This document shows, piece by piece, positions 8,228-17,356 of a stretch of DNA of 64,000 nt. Position 1 is the first letter of the stretch. Each line of letters begins with the position of its first letter. The DNA lies in contig JANQEU010000069.1 of the NCBI GenBank assembly GCA_028278225.1, positions 62,001 to 126,000 on the forward strand, in the 5' to 3' direction. Made by a program: the position numbers and the translations under genes. The DNA is from Cyclobacteriaceae bacterium (GTDB lineage: Bacteria; Bacteroidota; Bacteroidia; Cytophagales; Cyclobacteriaceae). The notes under the pieces were generated by a model, which saw nothing but the letters and a program-made list of their open reading frames with translations, did not search any database and had not been told where the DNA came from.

Positions 8228-9473
8228 AATTAAGTTGGGACCATGGCTTTTGGTCCTGATTTTTTTCAGTTGTGAGACAAACGATGAGGGGTTGGAGATT
8301 AAGATTCACAGCAACACCCGTGTTGATTATCTGGAATTGAATCTTAAAACGACCAGTCTCATTATTGACAGCCTGAGAACTGACGAAAATGAATCCCCTT
8401 TCTATGAACCGCGGGTTGTGGTCGGGAACTATGAAGACGACCTCCTGGGCAATTTGTCTGCTACGGCATATGTGGAATTTGCCTATGTAGGAGGATCACA
8501 AGTCTGGAGCTCGTTAAATTTTGATTCTCTCATCTTTAAATTGAAGCGGGATCAAACGCTTAGCAATGACAGTCAACCGGGGGAAAAGCTCCTCCTCTTT
8601 CCTATCAAAGGAGAAATCTACTCTGAGGTAGTCTATTTATCATCTTTCAATATAGAGAGAGACTCACTCCCAGTAGATACGCTCATTGTAAATAAACAGG
8701 AGAATCAAAATCTTAGCCGGCAACCCGGTCTGGCAGATTATATCTTTAGCGTCCTCGGAGAGGACACACTGCGCCTGGGGTTTGTTTCGCAGCTTGCCAT
8801 TACCTCAATGGCCGAAACCAAATCCCTGCTGACATTTGATATGTTATCCGACAGTACTGAATTTTCCCTGTATATGAGTGATGACAGTCTGAATGCTTTT
8901 CGGGCGGACTTCAGGTTTACCGGAACTCATTTCAGTGAAGTAAACCGGGACAGATCAACAGCAGTCTTCGGCCAGCCGGATGATCTTGATACGGTAAGTG
9001 TTTCGGATGAATTTACCATTATCAACCCGTTACACGGTGTGACCACGTTGGTAGATATGGAACCATTTGTCGATTTCATACAAAACAACCAAAACATTGT
9101 GATCAACAAAGCGGAAATGGAAATAGATATCGACACTTCCGCTGGCAATCCGCTCGAGCAGATCCGATACTACTACTTCAGAGAAAATTCAGGTATCAGG
9201 GGCGAGGGTGTGCTGGACGACCCGCTTAATACACTAATGCTAACGAATGATGGATATTTGACGGGTCAGAGACGCATTTTGGTTGGCGCAGCAGACAGTA
9301 TAAATTACATGAACGATATCACGATCTTCACGCAGATCTTTATATCCAAATATGAGGAAGAAGCTGAATTTTTGACGGAAAAGCTCGTTTTAACCAGTGA
9401 CCGGTTTATCGACCTCTATGAGACAAGGGTCAATAGTGTCAAATTTAAAATCTATTACACTTCACTAAACTAA
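8211..9473 (+). CDS. DUF4270 family lipoprotein
   Basis: A 420-residue secreted protein. The N-terminus is basic then hydrophobic and ends in a lipobox, FFSC (Cys ~21), so it should be a lipoprotein, probably outer-membrane. The rest is beta-rich with many Asp/Ser turns, as in the PF14092 (DUF4270) family that is specific to Bacteroidota and often found between the short GT5 gene and glmS. Function is unknown. It overlaps the GT5 gene by 17 bp and precedes glmS by 11 bp, so the three are likely one transcript. Confidence 0.85.
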   Translation: MNLLDRIKLGPWLLVLIFFSCETNDEGLEIKIHSNTRVDYLELNLKTTSLIIDSLRTDENESPFYEPRVVVGNYEDDLLGNLSATAYVEFAYVGGSQVWSSLNFDSLIFKLKRDQTLSNDSQPGEKLLLFPIKGEIYSEVVYLSSFNIERDSLPVDTLIVNKQENQNLSRQPGLADYIFSVLGEDTLRLGFVSQLAITSMAETKSLLTFDMLSDSTEFSLYMSDDSLNAFRADFRFTGTHFSEVNRDRSTAVFGQPDDLDTVSVSDEFTIINPLHGVTTLVDMEPFVDFIQNNQNIVINKAEMEIDIDTSAGNPLEQIRYYYFRENSGIRGEGVLDDPLNTLMLTNDGYLTGQRRILVGAADSINYMNDITIFTQIFISKYEEEAEFLTEKLVLTSDRFIDLYETRVNSVKFKIYYTSLN

Positions 9474-9484
9474 CGTTCAAAACC

Positions 9485-11323
9485 ATGTGTGGTATAGTGG
9501 CTTATATCGGGGAAAAGGATGCTTATCCAATCCTCATCAATGGACTGAAACGACTGGAATATCGCGGGTATGATAGCGCTGGTATTGCAGTATGCAACGG
9601 AGAGGGACTGACAGTCAAAAAAAAGGCTGGCAAAGTAAACGACCTGGAATCGCATGTCGGCAATGACGGTTTTCCCGGCAACATAGGTATTGGGCATACA
9701 AGATGGGCTACCCATGGAGAGCCAAATGATGTCAACGCTCATCCCCATCAATCCGCAAGTGGCAAGTTGTCAATAATCCACAATGGCATTATCGAAAACT
9801 ATGCAACAATCAAGGAAGATCTTATGCAACATGGTTACACCTTTAAGAGTGAAACAGACACTGAAGTCATAATAACCTTTATTGAGGATATCCAAAAAAA
9901 CAATGATGTTTCCCTTGAGGATGCCGTTAGAATTGCATTGACGAAGATTATTGGCGCTTACGCTATTGTTATCCTCTCCCGGGAGGATGACAACAAATTA
10001 ATAGCAGCCCGAAAGGGAAGTCCGCTGGTTATAGGATTGGCACATAAGGAGTATTTCATCGCTTCCGATGCAACCCCCATTATTGAGTACACTAATGAAG
10101 TTGTTTATCTGAACGACGAGGAAATTGCTGTTATCACACGAGAGGGTTTCTCCATCAAAAATACCCAGGACGTAATCCAAACTCCCTACATTCAAACGCT
10201 TGAAATGGAATTGGATGCAATAGAAAAAAGCGGGTATGATCATTTCATGTTAAAAGAGATATTCGAGCAACCTGTGTCAATCGCAAATTGCATGAGAGGC
10301 CGGTTGAATGCGCGGAAAGGAACGCTTGTGCTTGGTGGCATAAGGAATTATGCCAACTCCCTGGTAAATGCAGACAAGATAATCATTGTGGCTTGCGGCA
10401 CATCATGGCATGCAGGGCTGGTGGCTGAATATATATTTGAGGAGTTTTGCAGAATCCCTGTTGAAGTAGAATATGCCTCTGAATTCAGATACCGCAATCC
10501 GATAATTAAGGAAGGTGATATTGTAATAGCCATTTCACAATCCGGTGAAACCGCCGACACACTGGCAGCCCTCGAACTGGCCAAGTCACGTGGTGCGTTA
10601 ATACTGGGTGTTGTGAATGCGGTGGGATCCTCTATATCAAGAATAACAGATGAAGGAGCGTACCTTCATGCCGGCCCGGAGATCGGAGTCGCCTCCACCA
10701 AGGCATTTACAGGTCAGCTTTCAGTGCTTACCATGATTGCATTGAGAATAGCCTACAGCAAGGGAACCATCTCCGACAGGAAGTTCCACGAATTGCTGAT
10801 CGAACTGGAACAAATACCGGAAAAGGTAAAAAGTGCATTGGAACACAACGCCAAAATCGAATACATATCCGGTCTCTTCAAAGATGCTTCCAACTTTCTC
10901 TTTCTGGGTCGTGGGTATAACTTTCCTGTGGCGCTGGAGGGAGCATTGAAACTAAAGGAGATTTCATATATACATGCAGAAGGTTATCCTGCCGCTGAAA
11001 TGAAACACGGCCCCATTGCCCTGATTGATGAGAACATGCCTGCCGTATTCATTGCTACAAAGGATAGTTCCTATGAAAAGATCATTTCCAACATTCAGGA
11101 GGTAAAGGCAAGAAAGGGAAAGGTAATAGCGATCGTAACCGAAGGTGACGATCACATCGGAAAGATTGCCGACTTCACCATAGAAGTTCCTGATACCAAT
11201 GAAGTATTTATGCCATTGGTCTCTGTCATACCATTACAATTGCTTTCTTACCATATTGCAGTGATGAGAGGTTGTAATGTGGATCAGCCCCGTAACCTTG
11301 CAAAATCTGTTACCGTCGAATAA
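9485..11323 (+). CDS. glmS: Glutamine-fructose-6-phosphate aminotransferase (isomerizing)
   Basis: Cytosolic enzyme of 612 residues making glucosamine-6-phosphate from fructose-6-phosphate and glutamine, the entry to peptidoglycan and LPS sugars. The glutaminase domain starts MCGIVAYIGE with Cys2 as nucleophile, and contains GIGHTRWATHGEPN and HNGIIENY. Two SIS domains follow (ACGTSWHAGL; SQSGETADTL; then GRGYNFPVALEGALKLKE) and the C-terminus ends PRNLAKSVTVE as expected. No glmS ribozyme is possible in the 11-bp gap upstream. Confidence 0.98.
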   Translation: MCGIVAYIGEKDAYPILINGLKRLEYRGYDSAGIAVCNGEGLTVKKKAGKVNDLESHVGNDGFPGNIGIGHTRWATHGEPNDVNAHPHQSASGKLSIIHNGIIENYATIKEDLMQHGYTFKSETDTEVIITFIEDIQKNNDVSLEDAVRIALTKIIGAYAIVILSREDDNKLIAARKGSPLVIGLAHKEYFIASDATPIIEYTNEVVYLNDEEIAVITREGFSIKNTQDVIQTPYIQTLEMELDAIEKSGYDHFMLKEIFEQPVSIANCMRGRLNARKGTLVLGGIRNYANSLVNADKIIIVACGTSWHAGLVAEYIFEEFCRIPVEVEYASEFRYRNPIIKEGDIVIAISQSGETADTLAALELAKSRGALILGVVNAVGSSISRITDEGAYLHAGPEIGVASTKAFTGQLSVLTMIALRIAYSKGTISDRKFHELLIELEQIPEKVKSALEHNAKIEYISGLFKDASNFLFLGRGYNFPVALEGALKLKEISYIHAEGYPAAEMKHGPIALIDENMPAVFIATKDSSYEKIISNIQEVKARKGKVIAIVTEGDDHIGKIADFTIEVPDTNEVFMPLVSVIPLQLLSYHIAVMRGCNVDQPRNLAKSVTVE

Positions 11324-11329
11324 ATAACC

Positions 11330-11713
11330 ATGAAAAGAATAATCAACTCATCCCAGGCTCCTGCTCCGATAGGTCCTTATAGTCAGGCCATTGCCATAAA
11401 TAACATGCTTTTCATTTCGGGCCAAATTGCCATCGACCAATCCAACGGGACAATAATCAGTGATTCAATTGAAGCCGAAACCGAACAGGTGATGGAAAAT
11501 CTTGGAAAGATTCTGAAAGAGGCGGGATTAGGTTTTAGCGATGTCGTCAAAAGCAGCATTTTTATAAGAAATATGGGAGAATTCGCCAAAATCAATGATG
11601 TGTATGGCAAATACTTTACCGGGGAGCCACCGGCCAGGGAAACAGTGGAAGTCAGCGGCTTACCGAAAAATGTGAATGTTGAAATCTCCTGCATTGCCGT
11701 TTTCCCGACTTAA
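11330..11713 (+). CDS. RidA family reactive enamine/imine deaminase
   Basis: A 127-residue YjgF/YER057c/UK114 protein. The N-terminal APAPIGPYSQA, the central FISGQIA and the C-terminal PPARETVEVSGLP (active-site Arg) with EISCIAV (acidic residue) are all present, so it should hydrolyse 2-aminoacrylate-type imines released by PLP enzymes. It begins 6 bp after glmS and 35 bp before gltX, so it is probably co-transcribed with them. Confidence 0.93.
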   Translation: MKRIINSSQAPAPIGPYSQAIAINNMLFISGQIAIDQSNGTIISDSIEAETEQVMENLGKILKEAGLGFSDVVKSSIFIRNMGEFAKINDVYGKYFTGEPPARETVEVSGLPKNVNVEISCIAVFPT

Positions 11714-11748
11714 AATGATCTTTGAAGCCACCAGCCCTGCCGATAGCT

Positions 11749-13323
11749 ATGAAAAGGGAAGTTAGAGTAAGATTTGCGCCAAGCCCTACGGGAGGTCTGC
11801 ACATTGGCGGCCTGCGGACTGCACTATTCAATTATCTTTTTGCAAAACATCATAATGGGAAATTTATTCTTCGGATTGAAGATACAGATCAATCGCGATT
11901 CGTTCCCGGAGCCGAAGAGTACGTTCAAAGATCGCTGGAGTGGGCAGGGATCATCCCTGACGAAAGCCCGATACATGGCGGTCAGTACGTGCCCTACAGA
12001 CAGTCTGAAAGAGAAGATAAATACTTGAAGTACGCGCAGGAATTACTGGATAAGGGACTGGCTTATTTTGCATTTGACACTCCCGCGGAGCTTGAAGAAA
12101 TGCGCAGCAAACTTAAGGATGCCGGACTGGTTAACCTTAATTACAACTCCGCCTCGAGGATGACCATGAAGAATTCACTTACGCTCTCTGAAGATGAAGT
12201 GAATGCAAGAATCGAAGCCGGGGATCCGTATGTGGTCAGAATAAAAGTCCCGGCTCAGGATGAAATCAGGCTCAAGGACAATATCCGTGGCTGGGTACAT
12301 GTCCATTCATCTGCTCTGGATGACAAGGTAATTCTCAAATCAGATGGACTACCCACATATCACCTTGCCAACGTCGTGGATGATTATCTGATGGAAATCA
12401 CACATGTGATCCGCGGTGAGGAATGGTTACCATCGGCACCGCTACATGTACTACTCTACAGGTACCTGGGATGGGAAAATGAAATGCCGGAATTTGCGCA
12501 CCTGCCATTGATCCTCAAGCCGGATGGAAATGGCAAGCTCAGTAAGCGGGTAGCTGACAAAGCCGGATTTCCAATTTTTCCACTTACATGGATTGATCCG
12601 GTTACTGATCAAACCAGTATCGGGTTTAGAGAGTCAGGATATCTGCCTGATGCCCTGGTTAATTTTCTTTCACTCCTCGGCTGGAACCCGGGTACCGATC
12701 GGGAAATCTTCTCCATGGAAGATCTTATCGGGTCATTTACCCTGGATCGAATTGGCAAAGCGGGAACGAAATTTGATATCGAAAAGGCTAAATGGTTCAA
12801 TCAGCAATATCTCAATTCGAAATCCAATCAGGAATTGGGAGAATATCTTAAGAATGAATTGAATACCAAATACGATATTGAATGTGAATTGGCAACTGCA
12901 GAATCAATTTCGGCGCAGTTGAAGACCAGAGTCACATTCCTGCATGAATTAGTGGACAGCAGTCTGATCTTTTTCGAAAAACCCGGGGAGTATGATCAGA
13001 AAATCATAAGAAAAAGATGGAATGCTGAATCTGAAACAGCATTAAAGACATTTGCTCAAAATTTATCGGGGAAGGAATTCTCCACAAGTGAGGAAATTAA
13101 AGATGATTTCCAAAATACGATGAATGCGCTGGGTATTAATCCGGGGAAAGTAATGCAGATCCTTAGGTTAGCTCTTACCGGTGAGGGATCCGGACCTGAC
13201 TTAATGGAGATCATCCGCATACTTGGGAGTGAGGAATCAAACAATCGAATCATAAACGCTACAAAAGCGTTTAACCAAATAAAAAGAGCTGATCAGGATG
13301 AAGAAAAAAAAGAAGATCAATAA
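11749..13323 (+). CDS. gltX: Glutamyl-tRNA synthetase
   Basis: Class I aminoacyl-tRNA synthetase of 524 residues. VRFAPSPTGGLHIGGLRTA holds the HIGH motif, and GKLSKR is the KMSKS equivalent. The catalytic core is followed by the helical anticodon-binding domain from about residue 350. ATG 11749 (MKREVRVRFAP) is preferred to an in-frame TTG at 11722, because the family starts right before the first strand. The 3' end overlaps the next small gene by 26 bp. Confidence 0.96.
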   Translation: MKREVRVRFAPSPTGGLHIGGLRTALFNYLFAKHHNGKFILRIEDTDQSRFVPGAEEYVQRSLEWAGIIPDESPIHGGQYVPYRQSEREDKYLKYAQELLDKGLAYFAFDTPAELEEMRSKLKDAGLVNLNYNSASRMTMKNSLTLSEDEVNARIEAGDPYVVRIKVPAQDEIRLKDNIRGWVHVHSSALDDKVILKSDGLPTYHLANVVDDYLMEITHVIRGEEWLPSAPLHVLLYRYLGWENEMPEFAHLPLILKPDGNGKLSKRVADKAGFPIFPLTWIDPVTDQTSIGFRESGYLPDALVNFLSLLGWNPGTDREIFSMEDLIGSFTLDRIGKAGTKFDIEKAKWFNQQYLNSKSNQELGEYLKNELNTKYDIECELATAESISAQLKTRVTFLHELVDSSLIFFEKPGEYDQKIIRKRWNAESETALKTFAQNLSGKEFSTSEEIKDDFQNTMNALGINPGKVMQILRLALTGEGSGPDLMEIIRILGSEESNNRIINATKAFNQIKRADQDEEKKEDQ

Positions 13324-13513
13324 ACCGAAGGTGCACGAGGATCTGGAAGGATTTGAATTGAAGGTTGATGCTTTTGGAGAGATAAAGTCTAACGTCAGCA
13401 TTGATGATATCAACCTCTTCCTGAATAAAAACGTGGAAGACAAAAAGCTAAAAGACAGGGAAGATATTGAGGAACTGAAGAAAGGAACAGATCAGGAAGA
13501 AGAAGATAATTAA
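13298..13513 (+). CDS. Small highly charged hypothetical protein
   Basis: A 71-residue soluble protein that begins MKKKKKINKPKVHEDLEGFE and ends in a strongly acidic tail (DQEEEDN). The middle (VDAFGEIKSNVSIDDINLFL) looks like a short folded helix-strand unit. No Cys, no signal peptide. Charge layout is basic N-terminus, acidic C-terminus. It starts inside gltX (26-bp overlap), which implies translational coupling, and is followed 46 bp later by the saccharopine dehydrogenase-like gene. Similar small genes downstream of gltX occur in related bacteria in my recollection, but I assign no function. Confidence 0.6.
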   Translation: MKKKKKINKPKVHEDLEGFELKVDAFGEIKSNVSIDDINLFLNKNVEDKKLKDREDIEELKKGTDQEEEDN

Positions 13514-13559
13514 GCTGATTTTGTAATAGCCTAAATATATTATCTGGTTAATTTAGACC

Positions 13560-14768
13560 ATGACGAAAATCGGCTTAATAAAGGAAGGCAAGATTCCCAT
13601 TGATCACAGGGTCCCGGTGACGCCATTCCAGGCTAAAACCATCCAATCAAATTTCCCAAATGTGAAAGTGGTGGCTCAATCCAGCGATATCCGATGTTTT
13701 ACCGATGACGATTATCGCAGGGAGGGCATCGAAATTGTTGATTCCCTGGAAGATTGCGATATCATTTTCGGAGTGAAAGAAGTCCCGATAGATGCACTAA
13801 TACCAGCAAAAACATATTTCTTTTTTTCACATACCATCAAGAAACAGGAGTATAACCGGGACCTGCTGAGAAACGTCCTCGAAAAGAAAATCCGCCTGAT
13901 CGATTATGAAACGCTTACCGATTCAAATGGAAACAGGATCATTGCATTTGGAAGATGGGCTGGAATTGTGGGAGCATACAATGGTATATGGGCATTTGGG
14001 AAAAGGTATCACTTATTTGACATAAGGAGAGCGTATGAATGTTTCGATCTCCTGGATCTTAAAAACGAGTTTGGCAAAATCGTACTCCCCCCCATCCGCA
14101 TTGCTGTTACCGGAGGTGGAAGGGTTGCCAAAGGTGCAATGGAGGTATTGCACCGGCTGAACATCAAAAAAGTAACTCCCCACAATTTTTTGACCGGGGA
14201 TTTCGACGGGCCTGTTTTTACTCAACTAAACTCAAGGGATTATTATAAAAAAAAGAATGGTGGGGAGTTCAACAGACAGGAGTTTCACAAATCACCTGAG
14301 TTATACGAAGGAGACTTCTTGAAATACACCAAGATCACCGATCTGCTTGTAGCCTGCGCGTATTGGGACCCCCGTGCACCAGTGCTGTTTCACCGTGAAG
14401 AAATATTGAATGGTGACTTTAAGACCAATATAATTGCAGATATAACCTGTGACATTGACGGTTCAATTCCGTCCACCAAAAAGTCCTGTACTATCGAAGA
14501 TCCGATTTACGACTACAATCCGGGGGAGGATACTGTTGAACCGCCCCTGACAAATGAAGCGAATATCACAGTCATGGCAATTGACAATTTGCCGTGTGAA
14601 TTACCCCGGGACGCATCGGAGAGTTTTGGGGAAGAACTTATAAACAACGTTTTGCCTCATCTTCTGAATGAAGATGAGGAGCAGATCATTCATCGTGCGA
14701 CCATTACCGATGATGGCGGTTTAACTCAGGATTACGCCTACTTACAGGGTTTTGCAGACGGTAAGTAG
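13560..14768 (+). CDS. Saccharopine dehydrogenase-like NAD(P) oxidoreductase (AlaDH/PNT fold)
   Basis: A 402-residue cytosolic enzyme. The N-terminal half matches AlaDH/PNT N-domain proteins (IGLIKEGKIPIDHRVPVTP) and a nucleotide-binding segment IRIAVTGGGRVAKGAMEVL follows near residue 180. GRWAGIVGAYNGIWAFGKR and YDYNPGED with IDNLPCELPRDAS near the C-terminus are typical of the LYS1-type saccharopine dehydrogenase (lysine-forming) branch rather than alanine dehydrogenase. The reaction would interconvert saccharopine with lysine and 2-oxoglutarate, but the true substrate in Bacteroidota is uncertain. Confidence 0.8.
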   Translation: MTKIGLIKEGKIPIDHRVPVTPFQAKTIQSNFPNVKVVAQSSDIRCFTDDDYRREGIEIVDSLEDCDIIFGVKEVPIDALIPAKTYFFFSHTIKKQEYNRDLLRNVLEKKIRLIDYETLTDSNGNRIIAFGRWAGIVGAYNGIWAFGKRYHLFDIRRAYECFDLLDLKNEFGKIVLPPIRIAVTGGGRVAKGAMEVLHRLNIKKVTPHNFLTGDFDGPVFTQLNSRDYYKKKNGGEFNRQEFHKSPELYEGDFLKYTKITDLLVACAYWDPRAPVLFHREEILNGDFKTNIIADITCDIDGSIPSTKKSCTIEDPIYDYNPGEDTVEPPLTNEANITVMAIDNLPCELPRDASESFGEELINNVLPHLLNEDEEQIIHRATITDDGGLTQDYAYLQGFADGK

Positions 14769-14774
14769 ACCGGC

Positions 14775-15461
14775 TTAACTTCTCCTTTTGACTGACCCCG
14801 CACCTGAAGAATTTGAATCCACATATTCCGGATCGCCGTAATAGTAAACCGAACTTGCCCCATTCGCCCGGGCCTTCAATCTTTCCCTGACATAAATTGT
14901 TCCGTTTGACGCTCCGCTCGCTTCTATGTAGCACTCCCTGGTCACGAAATCTCTTGCTTTGTAACTGGATGCCCCGGAAAGGTCTACATCCTGCTCTGTC
15001 ACCTCTCCCGAAAGCTCAAGTGAAGAGGCACCAGACACATCCACCCTTAGATCGCGAGCCTCAAGTTCCAGTTCAACATCAGAGGCACCACTAATATCCA
15101 TGTCGAAAGAACCGGCTTCAATTGCATCTTCTGTCCGCAAATTGCAGGCTCCCCCTACATCGAGACTTTCCAACTCCTCGAAAGTAATGGTGACATCCAC
15201 CCTCTCGGAATTTCCCCATCTCCAATTGCGATTTTCAAACTTGACGATCAGCTCCCTTCCCTCAATTTTTACTGTGGTGTAGTCTATTATTCTACTGTCC
15301 CCGCTTAGTTCTACCTGTGGGTTAGATCCTCTTTTGAGTGTTACGTAGTATGGGCCGCCAATGTCCAGTCTTGTGAAATCCTCAACATCATAGGAGCGCC
15401 TGGATTGTCCGTAGATACTGACGGTCAACAGGCAAAAGGTGATTAAAAAAAAAGCTCTCAT
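14775..15461 (-). CDS. Secreted DUF2807 (GIN domain) protein
   Basis: About 228 residues with a Sec signal peptide (MRAFFLITFCLLTVSIYGQ, cleavage near YGQ). The mature part is a right-handed beta-helix-like GIN/DUF2807 domain made of short repeats of the form D-hydrophobic-S-G-A-S (SGASDVELE, SGASSLELS, SGASSYKA, ASGASNGTI, NGASSVYYY). The start is ATG 15461; the TTG at 15467 would put the start in the hairpin loop of the rho terminator. The ATG and the signal-peptide Phe codons themselves lie in the terminator stem and T-tract. Function unknown, exported or periplasmic. Confidence 0.85.
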   Translation of the reverse strand: MRAFFLITFCLLTVSIYGQSRRSYDVEDFTRLDIGGPYYVTLKRGSNPQVELSGDSRIIDYTTVKIEGRELIVKFENRNWRWGNSERVDVTITFEELESLDVGGACNLRTEDAIEAGSFDMDISGASDVELELEARDLRVDVSGASSLELSGEVTEQDVDLSGASSYKARDFVTRECYIEASGASNGTIYVRERLKARANGASSVYYYGDPEYVDSNSSGAGSVKRRS

Positions 15462-15482
15462 ACCCAAAGATACGAGAGCTTT
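15445..15482 (-). terminator. Intrinsic terminator of rho, overlapping the DUF2807 start
   Basis: Minus strand: AAAGCTCTC pairs with GAGAGCTTT around a ~14-nt loop, followed by nine T. It sits 20 bp after the rho stop. The second arm contains the ATG of the next gene and the T-tract encodes Phe-Phe-Leu of its signal peptide. Confidence 0.8.
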
Positions 15483-15502
15483 ATAAACTTAGTTACTTTT
15501 TG

Positions 15503-17113
15503 CTATCCGTTCATTGAAACGAGGAATTCATCATTATTTCTGGTCCCTTTCATTTTGTCCAGCAGGAACGTCATCGCCTCGGAACTGTTCATATCGGACA
15601 GGTACTTTCTCAATATCCATACCCGGCTTAATTCCTCTTTGTCCATAATGAGATCTTCTCTTCTCGTTCCGGAAGCCGGTACGTCAATAGCAGGATATAC
15701 TCTCTTGTTGGAAAGTTTTCTATCCAGTTGGAGCTCCAGATTTCCAGTCCCCTTAAATTCCTCAAAGATCACTTCATCCATTTTCGACCCTGTTTCAATC
15801 AGTGCTGTGGCTATGATGGTCAGAGATCCGCCATTCTCAACATTCCTGGCGGCGCCAAAGAATCTTTTCGGCTTGTGAAGTGCGTTTGCATCCACACCAC
15901 CGGAAAGGATTTTTCCTGAAGAAGGAACCACCGTATTGTGTGCTCTTGCAAGCCTTGTTATGGAATCCAGCAGGATCACAACGTCATGACCGCACTCAAC
16001 CATCCTCTTGGCTTTTTCGAGGACAATTGATGCCACCTTCACATGTTTTTCCGCTTGCTCGTCAAATGTGGAAGCGATCACTTCCGCTTTCACCGACCTG
16101 GCCATATCAGTCACTTCCTCGGGACGTTCATCGATCAGTAAAATCATCAGGTAGCATTCCGGGTGATTTTCAGCAATTGCATTAGCCACATTCTTCAGGA
16201 GAACTGTTTTCCCGGTTTTGGGTTGCGCAACGATCATTCCACGCTGACCTTTCCCGATGGGCGAAAACATATCCAATATCCTGGTCGAATAATTGTCAGG
16301 CTTTGTCGAAAGGGTAATTCGCTGATCCGGAAACAGGGGAGTTAAATACTCAAAAGCAACCCTGTCCCTGATCTCCTCGGTAGTTTTCCCATTGACCGAC
16401 TCTACCCGCAACAGGGCAAAATATTTTTCACCATCTTTCGGGGGCCGGATCAGACCATTAACCGTATCACCGGTTTTTAAGCCAAATAATTTGATCTGTG
16501 ATGGTGAAACGTATATATCATCAGGCGAAGCCAGGTAGTGATAATCACTGGACCTCAAGAATCCGTACCCGTCCTGCATGATTTCCAATACGCCTTCGTT
16601 TTCAACAATACCCTCGAATTCTTTCAAATTCTGAAGGTATTCAGCCTTTTTCTTTTTACCCTCCTCCCGCTGGGCTTGTTCTTTGCTTTGTTTGGACCGA
16701 TCTTCAGCCTGCTTTGACTGGTCTCCTCCACGCTTGGGTTTTTCAACTGTTTGAGGGGATTCGGTTTCCTTTTTCGAATCATTCTGATCAAATGAGGTGA
16801 TGGAAGTATCAATCTCAAGGTTGAGTGTTTCCAGAAGCTCGTCGGCGCTTTTCTCGCTATCCGGTTTATTATCTTTCGCCCGTTGAGAGCTATCGTTTGA
16901 TTTCGTTCCTTTACCGCGTTTTTCAATTGCTGGTTCCTGGGCTGAAGATTTTATTTTTTTGATCTCACTCTCGGGCAATGTCGCCTGGTGATCAAGGATC
17001 ATATATATTAAATCTTTCTTTGGAGCTTTTTTCGCATTTTTTACATTTAGCTCCTCTGCGATCTCCCTAAGCTCTGACAATAACCTAATGCTTAGATCAT
17101 CTAAAGTGTACAT
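15503..17113 (-). CDS. rho: Transcription termination factor Rho
   Basis: A 536-residue hexameric RNA helicase. Order of domains: Rho N-terminal helical domain (residues ~1-45, [17 protein letters not shown]), a long Lys/Glu/Ser/Gln-rich disordered insert (~55-160), the cold-shock-type RNA-binding domain ([33 protein letters not shown]), then the ATPase with Walker [12 protein letters not shown], Walker [16 protein letters not shown] and the secondary-site R-loop/Q-loop region [11 protein letters not shown]. The insert makes it longer than the 419-residue E. coli protein, as is usual in Bacteroidota. The gene is divergent from serS. Confidence 0.98.
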   Translation of the reverse strand: MYTLDDLSIRLLSELREIAEELNVKNAKKAPKKDLIYMILDHQATLPESEIKKIKSSAQEPAIEKRGKGTKSNDSSQRAKDNKPDSEKSADELLETLNLEIDTSITSFDQNDSKKETESPQTVEKPKRGGDQSKQAEDRSKQSKEQAQREEGKKKKAEYLQNLKEFEGIVENEGVLEIMQDGYGFLRSSDYHYLASPDDIYVSPSQIKLFGLKTGDTVNGLIRPPKDGEKYFALLRVESVNGKTTEEIRDRVAFEYLTPLFPDQRITLSTKPDNYSTRILDMFSPIGKGQRGMIVAQPKTGKTVLLKNVANAIAENHPECYLMILLIDERPEEVTDMARSVKAEVIASTFDEQAEKHVKVASIVLEKAKRMVECGHDVVILLDSITRLARAHNTVVPSSGKILSGGVDANALHKPKRFFGAARNVENGGSLTIIATALIETGSKMDEVIFEEFKGTGNLELQLDRKLSNKRVYPAIDVPASGTRREDLIMDKEELSRVWILRKYLSDMNSSEAMTFLLDKMKGTRNNDEFLVSMNG

Positions 17114-17356
17114 ATTAAATAATTAACTAGTAGTGTGGGTAAGTATAAATTTCTAGTACGTGTGATTGATTAAAACTGGGAATAGGATTGACTACTGCTT
17201 TTCCTTGCCCCATGTACGAAATGGACGTACAATTATAGGTAGTCGCATAGTATTTCGCAAGCTATTACATTATTTTATTAGCGTATGCGTGCAATACACC
17301 AACGGAAATTGAATTTCTAGCCTTTAATTTGCACAAGTTTAAATAATGCAAAGCTG

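Noticed and set aside
9474-9484. glmS ribozyme
   Set aside because: Only 11 bp separate glmS from the preceding gene.
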